A stretch of DNA of 64,000 bases. Origin: Atrina japonica. Taxonomy: Eukaryota > Mollusca > Bivalvia > Pterioida > Pinnidae. Positions 1 through 13,827 of the stretch are shown piece after piece. The stretch lies in the NCBI GenBank assembly GCA_030159075.1, contig BROG01001199.1, positions 18,501 to 82,500 of the forward strand. Reading direction: 5' to 3'. A program made the translations under genes and the position numbers. Every line of letters starts with the position of its first letter. Within the stretch, counting starts at the first letter, position 1. Under the pieces are notes generated by a model. That model worked only from the letters and a program-made list of their open reading frames with translations, did no database searches and was not told the DNA's origin.

Positions 1-180
1 TTTTGGTAGAAAAATATTTTTAAAAAAATACAAGGAAAGCAACAGAGAAAGATTTTGTATTCATTTGCTTTATTTTTTTTCAAAGAAATAAATGCAGTGT
101 ATCGTTCAAATAGCAGTGTAAACAACAGCACAAAATGTGATACTTCAAATCTAAAGTATGTCACTATGGTATATAATAAA
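1..180. other. AT-rich DNA, nothing recognised
   Basis: No coding exon or repeat is recognised. If SDR1 is intact, this stretch lies in its intron 6, because the earlier exons are not in the window. Confidence 0.4.
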
Positions 181-332
181 ACAATTATGGACTTTTGTGG
201 TGGTAAATATGATGTGATATGAAACTAAAAAAATGATATTGACCTCGGCTAATGCCTACTAACGCCGAGGTCATTGTCAGTTTTTTAGGTTCATATCACA
301 TCATATTCACCACTGCAAAAGTCCATAATTGT
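181..332. mobile_element. Palindromic hairpin element (foldback MITE-like)
   Basis: The left arm starts ACAATTATGGACTTTTG and the right arm ends with its exact complement. The arms stay paired almost to the centre, where GACCTCGGC faces GCCGAGGTC around a loop of about 14 bases. No coding capacity. The right end runs straight into the 27-bp minisatellite, so palindrome and array may be parts of one non-autonomous element. The family is unknown to me. Confidence 0.8.
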
Positions 333-1556
333 ATAATAATTACTGCAATGGTACAACAGCATATAATTACTGTAATGGTTCAACAGTGAGTAATTACTGT
401 AATGGTACAACATCATATAATTACTGTAAGGTTACAACAGCATATAATTATATTAATGGTACAACAGTGTATAATTACTGTAATGGTACAACAGCATATA
501 ATTACATTAATGGTATAACAGTGTATAATTACATTCATTGTACAATAGCATATAATTACTGTAATGGTACAACAGTGTATAATTACATTGATGGTACAAC
601 AGCATATAATTAATGTAATGGTACAACAGCATATAATTACATTAATGGTACAACAGCGTATAATTACATTAATGGTACAACAGTGTATAATTAATGTAAT
701 GGTACAACAGCATATAATTACATTAATGGTACAACAGTGTATAATTAATGTAATGGTACAACAGCGTATAATTACATTAATGGTACAACAGTGTATAATT
801 ACATTAATGGTACAATAGCATATAATTAGTGTAATGGTACAACAGCGTATAATTACATTAATGGTACGACAGTGTATAATTAATGAAATGGTACAACAGC
901 ATATAATTACATTAATGGTACAACAGAATAATTACTATAATGGTACAACAGCATGTAATTACATTAATGGTACAACAGTGAGTAATAACTGTAATGGTAC
1001 AACAGCATATAATTACATTAATGGTACAACAGCATATAATTACATCAATGGTACAACAGCATATAATTACTGTAATGGTACAACAGCATATAATTACTGA
1101 AATGGTACAACAGCATATAATTACATTAATGGTACAACAGCATATAATTACTGTAATGGTACAACAGCATATAATTACTGAAATGGTACAACAGCATATA
1201 ATTACTGAAATGGTACAACAGCATATAATTACATTAATGGTACAACAGAATAATTACTATAATGGTACAACAGTGTATAATTACTCTAATGGCACAACAG
1301 TGTATAATTACTCTAATGGGATAACAGTGTATAATTACTGTAATGGTACAACAAGAATAATTACATAAATGGTACAACAACATATTATTACTGTAATGGT
1401 ACAACAGCGTATAAATACTGTAATGGTATTACAGTTTATAATTACATTAATGGTACAACAGCATATAATTACTGTTATGGTACAACAGCATATAATTACT
1501 GTAATGATACAACGGCATATAATTACTGTAATGGTATAACAGCGTATAATTACTGC
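333..1556. repeat. 27-bp minisatellite array, about 45 copies
   Basis: Tandem 27-bp units share a core AATGGTACAACAG followed by a variable half, either CATATAATTACTGT or TGTATAATTACATT. Because 27 is a multiple of three, the array gives long open frames on both strands that translate as nine-residue repeats; these are not genes. A few units lose one or two bases, which shifts the frame locally. It lies in the presumed intron 6 of SDR1. Confidence 0.95.
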
Positions 1557-1951
1557 ATATGTACACATTACTTAAGTGACTTTTCAGACCTGTTGGGCAT
1601 CGTGTGTTGTTTTAAGCAATTGCATTGTCTCGAACCTGTTAAGATGTATTTTACCTGCACATTCTTGTAATTAATATCCGATTGACTTTGTGGAGGATAG
1701 ATATTTTGTATCGATATTTGTTACTTTATATCAAGGTTTAGGAGGAACAGCATCCCTTGGGTGTTGGGGTACCACTTCAAAAACATTTTGTATAGAAAAA
1801 GTAGAACTGTCTCCTTTAAGTGTTTTCAATTCAAGTGACAAAATTGCAGGTATTTTTTTGTAAATAATATTTAAAACATGCATGAATCTCACAAATTTCA
1901 GTCATGTATTAAAGTATAATATAATGTCTTATTTCTATCATTTTCATACAG

Positions 1952-4525
<2,574 letters not shown>

Positions 4526-4597
4526 AACAAAATGAGTATTGGTTGAATTATATGAAGACTGATGTAAGAGTTTAATTATACAGTGTTTATAGATATA

Positions 4598-4603
4598 AAT
4601 AAA
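4598..4603 (+). promoter_or_regulatory. Putative polyadenylation signal of SDR1
   Basis: AATAAA about 73 bases after the SDR1 stop codon, the first canonical signal downstream. Use is inferred. Confidence 0.5.
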
Positions 4604-4900
4604 ACAATGTATTTGGTATTGTTTGATCATCAAAATGAATAAATTGATGTATTAATTAATATTCATATAATTAATAAATGTAGTATTAAATCTAAATTCA
4701 AAAATTTACATACTTATTGTGTTCAGTTTCTGTAACATCCATGTTTAAACCTCAGTATGTATTTTCCTTTATAAAGTTAAAAATTAATAAATTTACAATT
4801 TTTACAATATTGTCTGAAAAAGGCCTATTAACTGACTAATAGATTCAAGAACTATTAACTTGGCATGATATCATAAAATTCCGTTTTATGCTTATGATAA

Positions 4901-5225
4901 TTGTTTTGCGAAAGGATGACAGTGTGGGTGGCTAATTAGTGACCCAATAATCTTGTAATTTCGCATACAAAAGTCAACCTTTCCTTGTTTTGCCCTGAGA
5001 GGATGAGATCTTGTATTCTTCATCTTCGCCCTTTCATTGTTTCGCTCCAAAAGGGCGAAATTTAGTACTTCTTAAATGGGTGAAACAACAAATGGTTGAC
5101 GATTAAGAAGTACTAAATCTCGTCCTTTTGGGGTGAAACAAGGAAAGGTCCACATTTTTATGCAAAATGACGAGATTTTAGGGTCGCTTATTAGTGACCA
5201 TTACTGTCATCCTTTCGTGAAACAA
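4901..5225. mobile_element. Large palindromic element (foldback/MITE-like)
   Basis: The outer arms pair TTGTTTTGCGAAAGGATGAC with GTCATCCTTTCGTGAAACAA. The inner arms pair CCAAAAGGGCG...TTTAGTACTTCTTA with TAAGAAGTACTAAATCTCG...CCTTTTGG around 5075-5103. The motif GAAACAATGAAAGGTCGAC recurs in tandem just outside (5230-5325). No coding frame. It sits downstream of SDR1 and upstream of the Gypsy element. Confidence 0.75.
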
Positions 5226-5339
5226 TTCTTGTTGTTTCATCCTTTCTGGCTGAAACAATGAAAGGTCGCCATTAAGAGAAATAAAATGACATCCTTTTGG
5301 GGGGAAACAATGAAAGGTCGACAGTTAAGATATCACTAA

Positions 5340-6202
5340 ATGTGGTTCTTTCGGGGCGATAAGTCGAAACAGCAGAGAATCAGCCACTGTAGTTTTCTCA
5401 TTTCCCGTATTGTCTTTCCCTATGATTGTATAACATATTGTCATTTCCTATTACTGTACAACGTAATATTTACATACCGACTGCAATTCCCTTCATTGCA
5501 AGTATATAGAGCCATGTGTTGGATTTGTCAGTACACGCAGTCACGTGACCAGAGTGTTAACCGCTTTACATTTTGGCGTAGGAATGCATGAATGAATCAA
5601 TAAAGAATAGAATATCACATATTTACTTCTGATTTATTGAATCTTAAAAGCCATACATTACCACAAAACAAAAACAAAAATCGCAGAAAGAAATCGGAAA
5701 CACAAGACTAAATGTATCTGGTCCAAATGGCAATCCTTAAACTTATTCTGAATAATAAACAACCTCTTGTGACTGTCAATATTGCTACATTTAATGTGAC
5801 TTCATTATGTTTGTTGTCTGAAACCTCTGTGAACATTGCATGATCTATCCGCATGCCAAGTAACTTTAGATTCAACTATTAAACATTGTTTAAATCAATA
5901 TCCTTATCATACATTGGGGCAAAATAAAGGGTTTTTTGTATTAAGTATAATAAATCACTCAATGCTGTTGAATAGTGCAGAGAACAATAATCCCCTCTGG
6001 CCCTCGGTCCTCGAGTGGGTATATGTTCTTTGTACTATTCAACATGATTTCGTGATTTATCTATTACATAATATACATCAGATATCCGGTGCTACAGGAA
6101 AGGTACTTGTATGTCTCTATTCATTCAAGGTATTTATTTTCTGCTTGACGAATAGCATATAAAAATAGTGCACGATTTTAAGTAACGTATCTCGCTGTAT
6201 AT
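5340..6202. other. Intergenic DNA, nothing recognised
   Basis: No supported gene or repeat between the palindromic element and the Gypsy LTR. ORFs at 5340-5591 and 5836-6162 show no family features or splice context. Confidence 0.4.
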
Positions 6203-7057
6203 TGTAGTATTGTTGAGGGTCACAATCAATATCAGTAGAGGCCCGCTCTGACCTTGTTCGTACAAAGATGTGCTTGACAGATAAAGACAAACGATAAAAT
6301 AAGATGAAATAGATTTTATTTACAAAATAAACTTGAATAATAATATATAATGAGGTAGCACTATATAAAAATGTTACCAATAAATATGATTTATGTACAA
6401 CAAATTGTATATAATATTTTCAGTAAATAGATTTGTAAATAGATTTTCAATATATGATCTTAAATAAATTATTTTAATTCAAACTGAAAATTCTTAATAT
6501 CAATTACTATAAAATGAAATCACTATATTTCTATATGTTAAAGTCAATACAATTTTGATATAGACTATAGCTTTAGCTACAAATCGAAAGTAGATCAAGT
6601 TTTCTTAGATCACTATAAAATTACCTTATTTTAAAACAGACTTTATACCAGTCCGGCGGTACCGAAAGTAGGTTGAGACGTCCTGCTAGCTGGAAATCGG
6701 AGTAGGTGCTGTTACAGTACCTGTGTGGAGTGTTCTGCTGAACAACTCCCCCGAAACTGGACAAACAAGACCTTATATATAATTCTAAACAATAGAAAAT
6801 CAATAAATCAATGAGAGCATTAGATGCAAATAGGTCAACCAATGAAAATAGTTCTTATAAATGACCGGAAGTTTCAAATGTTCACTATGGATGCCATGTG
6901 GAGTTTGGCAGTATGCTTCGCGTTGTGTTTTCTAAAATACTTGGATATCTAAGGAAGAATTAGAGTGACAGTCAAATATGGATAATATATATAAATTGTA
7001 AAAACAGTAAGTTAAGTCATAAGTCAAGTTAACATAGATAAAATCAGTTTTTCTACA
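6203..7057 (-). repeat. 3' LTR of the Gypsy element
   Basis: On the plus strand it begins TGTAGTATTG and ends TTTTTCTACA, giving TG..CA ends with a 5-bp TGTAG/CTACA inverted repeat. Aligns closely with 13238-13757. Contains AATAAA on the minus strand (near 6317). Confidence 0.88.
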
Positions 7058-7074
7058 TTCTTCCCCCCCCTTAA
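7058..7074 (-). other. Polypurine tract of the Gypsy element
   Basis: On the minus strand CTTAAGGGGGGGGAAGAA abuts the start of the 3' LTR, the expected place for plus-strand priming. Confidence 0.8.
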
Positions 7075-7626
7075 GAACAAATGTTTACATTTGTTAATAA
7101 TAATATATATATATAGAAAAACTGGGAAAATATGGCATCATTACAATGATTATTGTATACAATACATATTATTTATTCATAAATCTATATACATTAGTCG
7201 TGATATAATACATCTATTAGAAAACAGTTCATGAAATTATCACATGTATAAATATTTTATCCAATTATCAATATATGTTGTAATTCATTTTCAGTGGTTG
7301 CAGTGGCTCTATGTGTCGTCTTTTATACCAGCTAGGATTTTGTTGGCGTTGTAGTATAATTTCATCCCCCTTTTGCTGCAGACGAATACTTTCATCTCTG
7401 GCATTGTTAATTCCAGGTTGTATGTTTTATGTTTGCGATGTGGTTATTAGTGATTACTGTACTGTCAATTGTCTCCTTTGTTTTTCTTCAGATTGAGGTG
7501 ATAGTATATGTATGTTTCTTGGTGGTAAAATATGCCCAGGATTAATGTATTCTTTATTTCGCACTTCCACTGTTTCAAAATTTGCATGATGTTTTCGTTG
7601 ATGTTGACTTTTATGTTTACCCTGAA

Positions 7627-7869
7627 TTAGTTGCTGACATTTGGTAATTTAAATAATTTCTTTGTTGGTTTGTGCACTTTTGTCCAATGATTTATGAAAG
7701 ATCGATAGCTTTCAAATTTTTCAGTTAATTTGCAATTTGTAATGGAGCATGTCATGTGTGATGTCCAACTGGGTCGTATGTCTTCATCTAAGCTGTGTAT
7801 TTTATTTTCCGTTACTGTTACGTCCAAGATATCCATATCTGAAAAATTATAGTTATGGAATTTATTCAA
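7627..7869 (-). CDS. Small C2H2-like zinc-finger ORF downstream of pol (Gypsy)
   Basis: An 80-codon frame lies between integrase and the polypurine tract on the retrotransposon strand. It contains one candidate finger, C-x4-C-x15-H-x4-H (CSITNCKLTEKFESYRSF then INHWTKVH), with a basic C-terminus. It could be an accessory ORF of the element or the eroded C-terminal end of Pol. The sequence between it and integrase is full of stops. No envelope features are seen. Confidence 0.45.
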   Translation of the reverse strand: MNKFHNYNFSDMDILDVTVTENKIHSLDEDIRPSWTSHMTCSITNCKLTEKFESYRSFINHWTKVHKPTKKLFKLPNVSN

Positions 7870-8132
7870 TCCTAAAAATTATTTTTGGTTTTATAATTTG
7901 TTGTATTTGTTGTGTTTGTTGAGGTGTGTCAGATTTATTTGGTACATGTATATGATTGTTGTCACATGCTGTGCAATGTAGGTCAGAGTTGTCCAACTGC
8001 CATATTGGCGTGTTTTGTCCTAGGTTATGGCTTTAAATGGTCAATATGAACTGTTATTGTATTTAATGATGGTGATCGTTGAATTTTATAAGATAAGTCT
8101 GAAATTTTGTCTACAATGTTGTATGGTCCTGA

Positions 8133-9660
8133 CTAACCTAATCCTAATTTTTCATTGGCATGTGGAGGATACCATCTCCATACCCAGTTACCAACATTTA
8201 TGTTTCTATATTTGGCCTTTTTATCATGATCTGATGTTAGGAAGGTTTGTTGTAGCCATTCAACATATTTGACTGGGCAGTCCTCTCTTTTTGTATCAGG
8301 GGGTTTCCCTACTATAAGGTCAAAGGGACAATTTATTTCTCTTCCTAACATGAGGAGATTCGGAGAGCATTTAGTACTCTTATGTTCGGTTGCTCTATAA
8401 GCCATCAGTAAGATTGGGAGTAAATCATCCCAGTCGTCAAAATTTTCAGATACAAAAATACTAATCATCGGACGTAGTGTTCGGTTGAATCGTTCTACTA
8501 AACCATCGGATTGGGGATGATAGGGAGTTGTTCTAGTTTTATCTATGCCTAATAATTTACAAACATGTTTGAAAAGTTGAGATTCAAACTCTCTCCCTTG
8601 ATCTGTATGTATTTGATCAGGGCACCCAAATCGACAAATGAATTCACTGACTAACTTGTCAGCTACTGTTAGTGCCGTATGGTCACGTATTGGAAAAGCT
8701 TCTGTTCATTTAGTGTAGTAATCACCAATAACCATGATGTACAAATTTCCATTTATAGTTTCAGGTAATGGACCAACAATATCAATTGCAATGCATTGCA
8801 GAGGGGAACCAACTTGGAATTGTTTTATAGGAGAGTTGCCTACTCCTGGGCCAGGCTTGCATCTATCACAAAGATCACATGATTCACACCATCTTTTCAT
8901 AGCCTCATCCATTCTAGGCCAATAAAACCTTCGTTTTACAGATGAAATAGTTCGATCAATACCAAAATGGCCTACAATTTTTTTCACATGAAGATTTTCA
9001 AAAATGTCTTTTTGTAATTCTATTGGAGTTGCTAATTGGAGACAACTATATTTGTAGTATTTTCGATAAAGTATTTCATTGTGTATTTCAAATATATCCC
9101 ATTGAGAAAACAAAATTTTTGTATCTCTAGAAAATCTATTAGTGTCTGATTTGTTTGGTTTGTTTGGTGATTTTAGTTTGTACTCAATAAAAGGACCAAT
9201 GATAGGATCATTCCTTTGCATTTGTATGATTTCATCATCACTTATTGTACCTATCCAGTTGGGTTCTGGTAAATGTTCATGGAGATTTTCATCAATTGAT
9301 TCTGCAGAACTAATGGGAAAGATGCTAAATGGGTTGGTAGCCTGTTCACAGTCCAGTTCATTAGCATTATCAAAGGCTTTTATCCTAGACTTTTGACTTA
9401 GATCTAATGTTAGATTGGTTTGTATATTTTCACAATCCTGTACTACTGATAAAGTGAATTGGGGATATTTTAAGTCCTGATTTTCATTTGCCACTGAATG
9501 GCACCCAGGGCAGTCTAAGTTTTTACATTTTTGCACTATTCTAGACAAACTATCAGCATTCTGATGTCTTGAACCAGGTCTATGCTGAATTTCAATATCA
9601 AAAGTGTCAACAATGCTCAACCATCTAGCTAACATTCCTTCTGGTTCTTTGAAATTTTTC
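8133..9660 (-). pseudogene. Gypsy integrase (with end of RNase H)
   Basis: It starts with the end of RNase H (IEIQHRPGSRHQNADSLSR, typical of Gypsy RNase H tails). Then comes an intact HHCC zinc-binding region (H-x6-H near HFGIDRT, then CESCDLC) and the catalytic core. The three acidic residues are visible: D in IAIDIVGPLP, D in HTDQGREF and E in DGLVERFNRTL. A TGA replaces the Trp expected after DYYTK (about 8703), splitting the frame. The tail (VEWLQQTFLTSDHDKKAKYRN, VGNWVW) resembles the usual C-terminal region. Otherwise the frame is well kept, so decay may be fairly recent. Confidence 0.88.
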
Positions 9661-9730
9661 AGCCATTTTAATGATGCATGGTCAGTTCTGAGTAGAATTT
9701 TCTGTCATAGTAAATAATGTTTAAATTGCT

Positions 9731-10785
9731 TCAAAATATAACTACAGCTAATAATTCTTTCTTAGTGGTACAATATTTCTGTTGGGATTTGTTCAAAGTG
9801 TGACTAGCATAAGCTATCACTTTCTCTTCACCATTTTGTATTTGACTGAGAACTGCACCTATGCCATGATTACTAGCGTCAGTATCAAGTATGTATGTAC
9901 CTTCACAAGTAGGGTATGATAGAACTGGTGAGGACATTAAACATTCTTTGAGTGTTTTGAATGATTTAAAACATTTTTCATCCCATTTGAATTTCACAGA
10001 TTTTCTTGTGAGTTGAGACAGAGGGCTAGCTATTTCTAAGAATTTTTTGATAAAACGTCTGTAGTAGCCAGCTAGTCCTAGAAAACTTCTGACATCTCTT
10101 TTAGATTTAGGTTCTGGCCAATTTTGAATCACTTCAAATTTTTTTGTCACACTCAACACCCTTCTATGAGATAATGTGCCCCAGATAATGTGCCCCAAAT
10201 AGGGAATTTTCTTTTGAAATAATTTACACTTTTGGACTTTTAATGTTAAATTTGCTTTTCTCATTTGTTCAAAAACCATTTTTAAATTTTCAAGTGTGAT
10301 ATCAAAATTTTCACCAAAGACTATAACATCATCAAGATAACAAAGACACTTTTTCCAAGTTAAATTTTTAAGGAGATTATCCATAAGTCGTTCAAATGTG
10401 GCAGGGGCATTTGTCAACCCAAATGGCATGACTGTAAACTGAAAAAGACCTCTGTGGGATGTAAATGCAGTCTTTGATTTATCATTCTCATTCATCTTGA
10501 TTTGCTAGTAGCCACTAGCAAGATCTAATGTACAAAACTAAGATGGCCTGATAGAGTGTCTAATGTTTCATCAATGTGTGGTAAAGGGTATGCATCTTTC
10601 TGTGTGACAAAGTTTAATTTTCTAAAATCTATGCAGAATCTGGGTGTGCCATCTTTCTTTTTAACTAGACAAATGTTAGCAGACCAAGGACTATTGCTTG
10701 GTTCAATAATTTGATCCTCTAACATCTTATCAATCTCTTTGTCAATGATTTGTTTTTGAATTAGAGGATACCTTCTAAGTGGCAT
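9731..10785 (-). pseudogene. Gypsy reverse transcriptase and RNase H
   Basis: 10785-10525 has the RT start ([29 protein letters not shown]). 10495-9731 continues with FQFTVMPFGLTNAPATFE, the catalytic CYLDDVIVF (YLDD), YLGHII, the connection RSFLGLAGYYRRFI and RNase H with DTDASNHGIGAVLSQ. Between them is a frameshift after LSGHL, then DLASGY followed by TAG where Trp is expected. A second frameshift and stop occur near 9720. The protein is therefore not made as one piece. Confidence 0.92.
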
Positions 10786-10841
10786 TTTAATAGGTGGATG
10801 ATCACCTGTGTTGATTTTGTGTATATTTATTTTTGTTTAAC

Positions 10842-11779
10842 CTAATTTTTCTCCAGGTTTATGAAAAATATCCTGATATTAAAAAATGACTTGTTTGAGC
10901 TTATTTTTCTGACTTTCTGTAATAGTATACTAGCATCTGTTGTTTCTAATAGAGGTTTTAAGTGTTCTGGTAATTCTGTATTTTTACCACTGTTGGTTTC
11001 ATATGTTTGATTATCTGTCATTATTTCACTCACACTCCCTATAGTGCCAACTGTAGATCCTTTTTCAATGGTAACAGGTTTTTCTCTGACATTTAGGACT
11101 GAAACAGTCACTGCTCCCATTTCTGGGTTACAGAGAGACCTGGCTAATTGTATACCCTTACTAGATAAATATTTAGTGGGTTCTACCATTCCAATTCCTT
11201 GAATTGGTCTGTCTACCCAAGTTTGAAATATTAATTCTGTTTTGGGGGGGATTATAATGTTTTCAAAAACTTGAATTCTGGCACAACTATTTGAACTGTT
11301 TCTAAATAGTTTACCTTTCCAAATAAAGTTTTCAAAATTTGTCTTTTGATATTGATTTCTGAGTTTGTTTTCTCAAGAAAATCTATTCCCAATATATTTA
11401 TTTTGTCTAGATTGGCTATAATAAATTCTTGAAAAATTTTCTGTCCTAAAATTTCCACTTCAGCTGTAGTTTTACCAAGGACATGTATTTCCCTTCCATC
11501 GGGGGAGGTAAGGTTGATGTCTGCTTTTTCAAGTTTTGTCCCTAGACATTCAGCTAGTTCTGGGGTAATGATAGAAAAGGGACTCCCAGTATCAATAAGC
11601 ATATTTAAAGGTCGTTGTGAAATAAGTACCTTTAGATATAAGCATGCTTTAGAGGCATTACTTACTGATATACATGTATGAACTCTATTTTGGTCAACTT
11701 TTTCTATATGACTCGTATTATGATTCTCAGGATTTGACCAGATTTTTTGTTTTATTTCAATCTGAGGGGCTGAGCTCAC
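10842..11779 (-). pseudogene. Gypsy aspartic protease and linker to RT
   Basis: 11779-11252 contains the protease active site LIDTGSPFSI and a later ILGIDFL, which matches the hydrophobic-ILG motif of retropepsins. 11189-10842 carries a linker (VLNVREKPVTIEKGSTVGTI) seen ahead of RT in many Gypsy polyproteins. The pieces are separated by stops. Confidence 0.85.
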
Positions 11780-11799
11780 GGTCTCAAGACCAGCCCTAT

Positions 11800-13208
11800 C
11801 TAGTTTTCCGAATGTCTCTTTTGAATAGTACTTGTATTATCATTTCTGTTCTGGACATTTTGTGCATGATTTTCATTTCTCTGTTTAATAAAACATCTAC
11901 GTTCTAAATGTCCTATTTTCCCACAGTAGTCACATATAATGTTTCTAACAGGGTTATTCTGTATGTTTTCTGTTGTGGAAATAGTATTTTGAAATGATGG
12001 TTGGGGAAAGGATCTATTAGGAGTTTTATTATTGCCTATTTTTTCTTTCATGATTTTCTCAACTTTTTCTTCTACTAGTCTGGCTATCAATTGGTCTAGA
12101 TTCTCTTTTTCTTCTGCTCTCTTAATATTTTGTTTCAGAGCCAAGACTTTTTCACCACTATCTATGGGTACATTATTTGGTTTTCTGATTTTATCTAATG
12201 AACCCTCAATAGCTTCAAATTCAGATGCATAAGATATTGCTTGTTCAAGGGTCTGAGGATGTTTAAAACTAATATGTTTCTTGAGTTCGTGATGACCCAG
12301 ACCATTTACATATTGGTCTATCACATGGATTTCTAGTGAAGAACTTGGTTCATTACGATTAGTATTTTCTGTGCTGGGCCTCTTAAACACATGATCAGAC
12401 GTTGTGCTTTTTCAGTATCATTCCACATATTCCAATGTGCTACATGTTCAAAATAAGTGATATAATCTGACCATTCAGATGTATTAGGGTCAAATTTATC
12501 TGGATCCACTGTTTTATGTTTATGGAAGGAGGGATCTAATTGTGATACATGTGTATCCTTGGTGGAAAAAGTGGATCTAGGAGTCAAATGATTCACATGT
12601 GATAGTATGGGTGTTGACTCTAATAATGTAGGTCTACTAGTTTGGTTTTGTCTATATAAAGGTAATGGTGACTCAAATACAACTAGTCTTGAGTTATCTA
12701 GACTACCTGTAGATTTTGGATCAAACATTGATCCATCATTCCCTATCATTTGTTCATTCATGTATGAGTTGGTGGGTTGGTTTGTGAAATGTGTCATATT
12801 TGTGGTTAGATCTGTATTAGATCCAGCATTCCTTATCATTTGTCTGTTCATGTACATGTATGAACCTGTAGTTTGTTTGGTGAATGACTTATCTGTATTT
12901 AGATCTGTAATAGATCCAATACTGGTAGAAAAATTTTGAGGATGTCTTGGATCACTTGATGCCTGATGTGACCTTACTTGTATATTCTCCTTAGGTTTTG
13001 TTATTGAGTGTTTTGCATTAAAATGACATTGTTCTAGAACATTTTGTAGTCTTCTCTCAATGTTTTTGATACCTTCTGTTAACTCAACAAGTTCTCTAGA
13101 ACGATTGTCTAAAGGGGTACTATGAATTTGATGTTTAGACCCATCTAATTCACCTCTTAAGGGAGTTGAAACTGAATTTCTAAACATCTCGTATTGTCTA
13201 TTTGCCAT
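11800..13208 (-). pseudogene. Gypsy gag with CCHC zinc knuckle, internal deletion
   Basis: Start chosen at 13208 (MANRQYEMF), just inside the primer binding site; the longer frame running into the LTR is fortuitous. The first frame (13208-12333) ends soon after the capsid motif RLIMCLRGPAQK. The second (12390-11800) resumes at HVIDQYVNGL and ends with the knuckle CDYCGKIGHLERRC (C-x2-C-x4-H-x4-C). Related gags usually have about 50-70 residues between these motifs, so a deletion with frameshift near 12340-12390 is likely. Confidence 0.85.
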
Positions 13209-13222
13209 TATAAGCACATCCA

Positions 13223-13235
13223 GGTCACAGCACCA
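13223..13235 (-). other. Putative primer binding site of the Gypsy element
   Basis: On the minus strand TGGTGCTGTGACC starts two bases inside the 5' LTR end. It would pair with a tRNA 3' end GGTCACAGCACCA. The tRNA identity is not assigned. Confidence 0.6.
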
Positions 13236-13237
13236 TC

Positions 13238-13757
13238 TGTAGTATTGTTGAGGGTCAACCAATATCAATAGTGATCCTATAAATGTAAGGGGGGTTTGAG
13301 GGTCACAATCAATATCAGTAGAGGCCCGCTCTGACCTTGTTCGTACAAGGATGTTCTTGACAGATAAAGACAAACGGTAAAATAAGATGAAATAGATTTT
13401 ATTTACAAAATAAACTTGAATAATAATATATAATGAGGTAGCACTATATAAAATGTTACCAATAAATATGATTTATGTACAACAATTTGTATGTAATATT
13501 TTCAGTAAATAAATTTATAAATAGATTTTCAATATATGATCTTAAATAAATTATTTTAATTCAAACTGAAAATTCTTAATATCAATTATTATAAAATGAA
13601 ATCACTGGTACTCCTATATGTTAAAGTCAATACAATTTTGATATAGACTATAGCTTTAGCTACAAATCGAAAGTAGATCAAGTTTTCTTAGATCACTATA
13701 AAATTACCTTATTTTAGAACAGACTTTATACAAGTCCGGCGGTACCGAAAGTAGGTT
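13238..13757 (-). repeat. Truncated 5' LTR of the Gypsy element
   Basis: Matches 6203-6674 of the 3' LTR, then breaks at GTAGGTT (13757) into unrelated DNA, so about 383 bp of U3 is missing. It also carries about 50 extra bases after 13256, bounded by a repeated TTGAGGGTCA motif, which the 3' LTR lacks. Confidence 0.85.
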
Positions 13758-13827
13758 AAAAGGTAGCTCAATAGTCGTTACGTAATTTCAGTCTAAATGT
13801 GCTGATTTACGATTTGTACATTTCATA

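Larger units (their letters stand above)
6203..13757 (-). mobile_element. Degenerate Ty3/Gypsy LTR retrotransposon
   Basis: The element reads on the minus strand. Order: truncated 5' LTR (13757-13238), primer binding site, gag, protease, RT, RNase H, integrase, a small C2H2-like ORF, polypurine tract, 3' LTR (7057-6203). Protease-RT-RNase H-integrase order identifies Ty3/Gypsy. In-frame stops, frameshifts and a gag deletion inactivate it. The 5' LTR has lost the part matching 6675-7057 of the 3' LTR, so the outer flank and target duplication cannot be checked; TATAT precedes the 3' LTR at 6198-6202. It lies between SDR1 and the FABP gene. Confidence 0.93.

Noticed and set aside
329..1568. Five overlapping ORFs of 73-124 codons on both strands
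   Set aside because: All are the 27-bp minisatellite, whose unit is a multiple of three; no start context or non-repeat sequence.
12333..13373. Gag start inside the LTR at 13373
   Set aside because: The first Met lies in LTR sequence upstream of the primer binding site; the Met at 13208 right after that site is the reasonable start.
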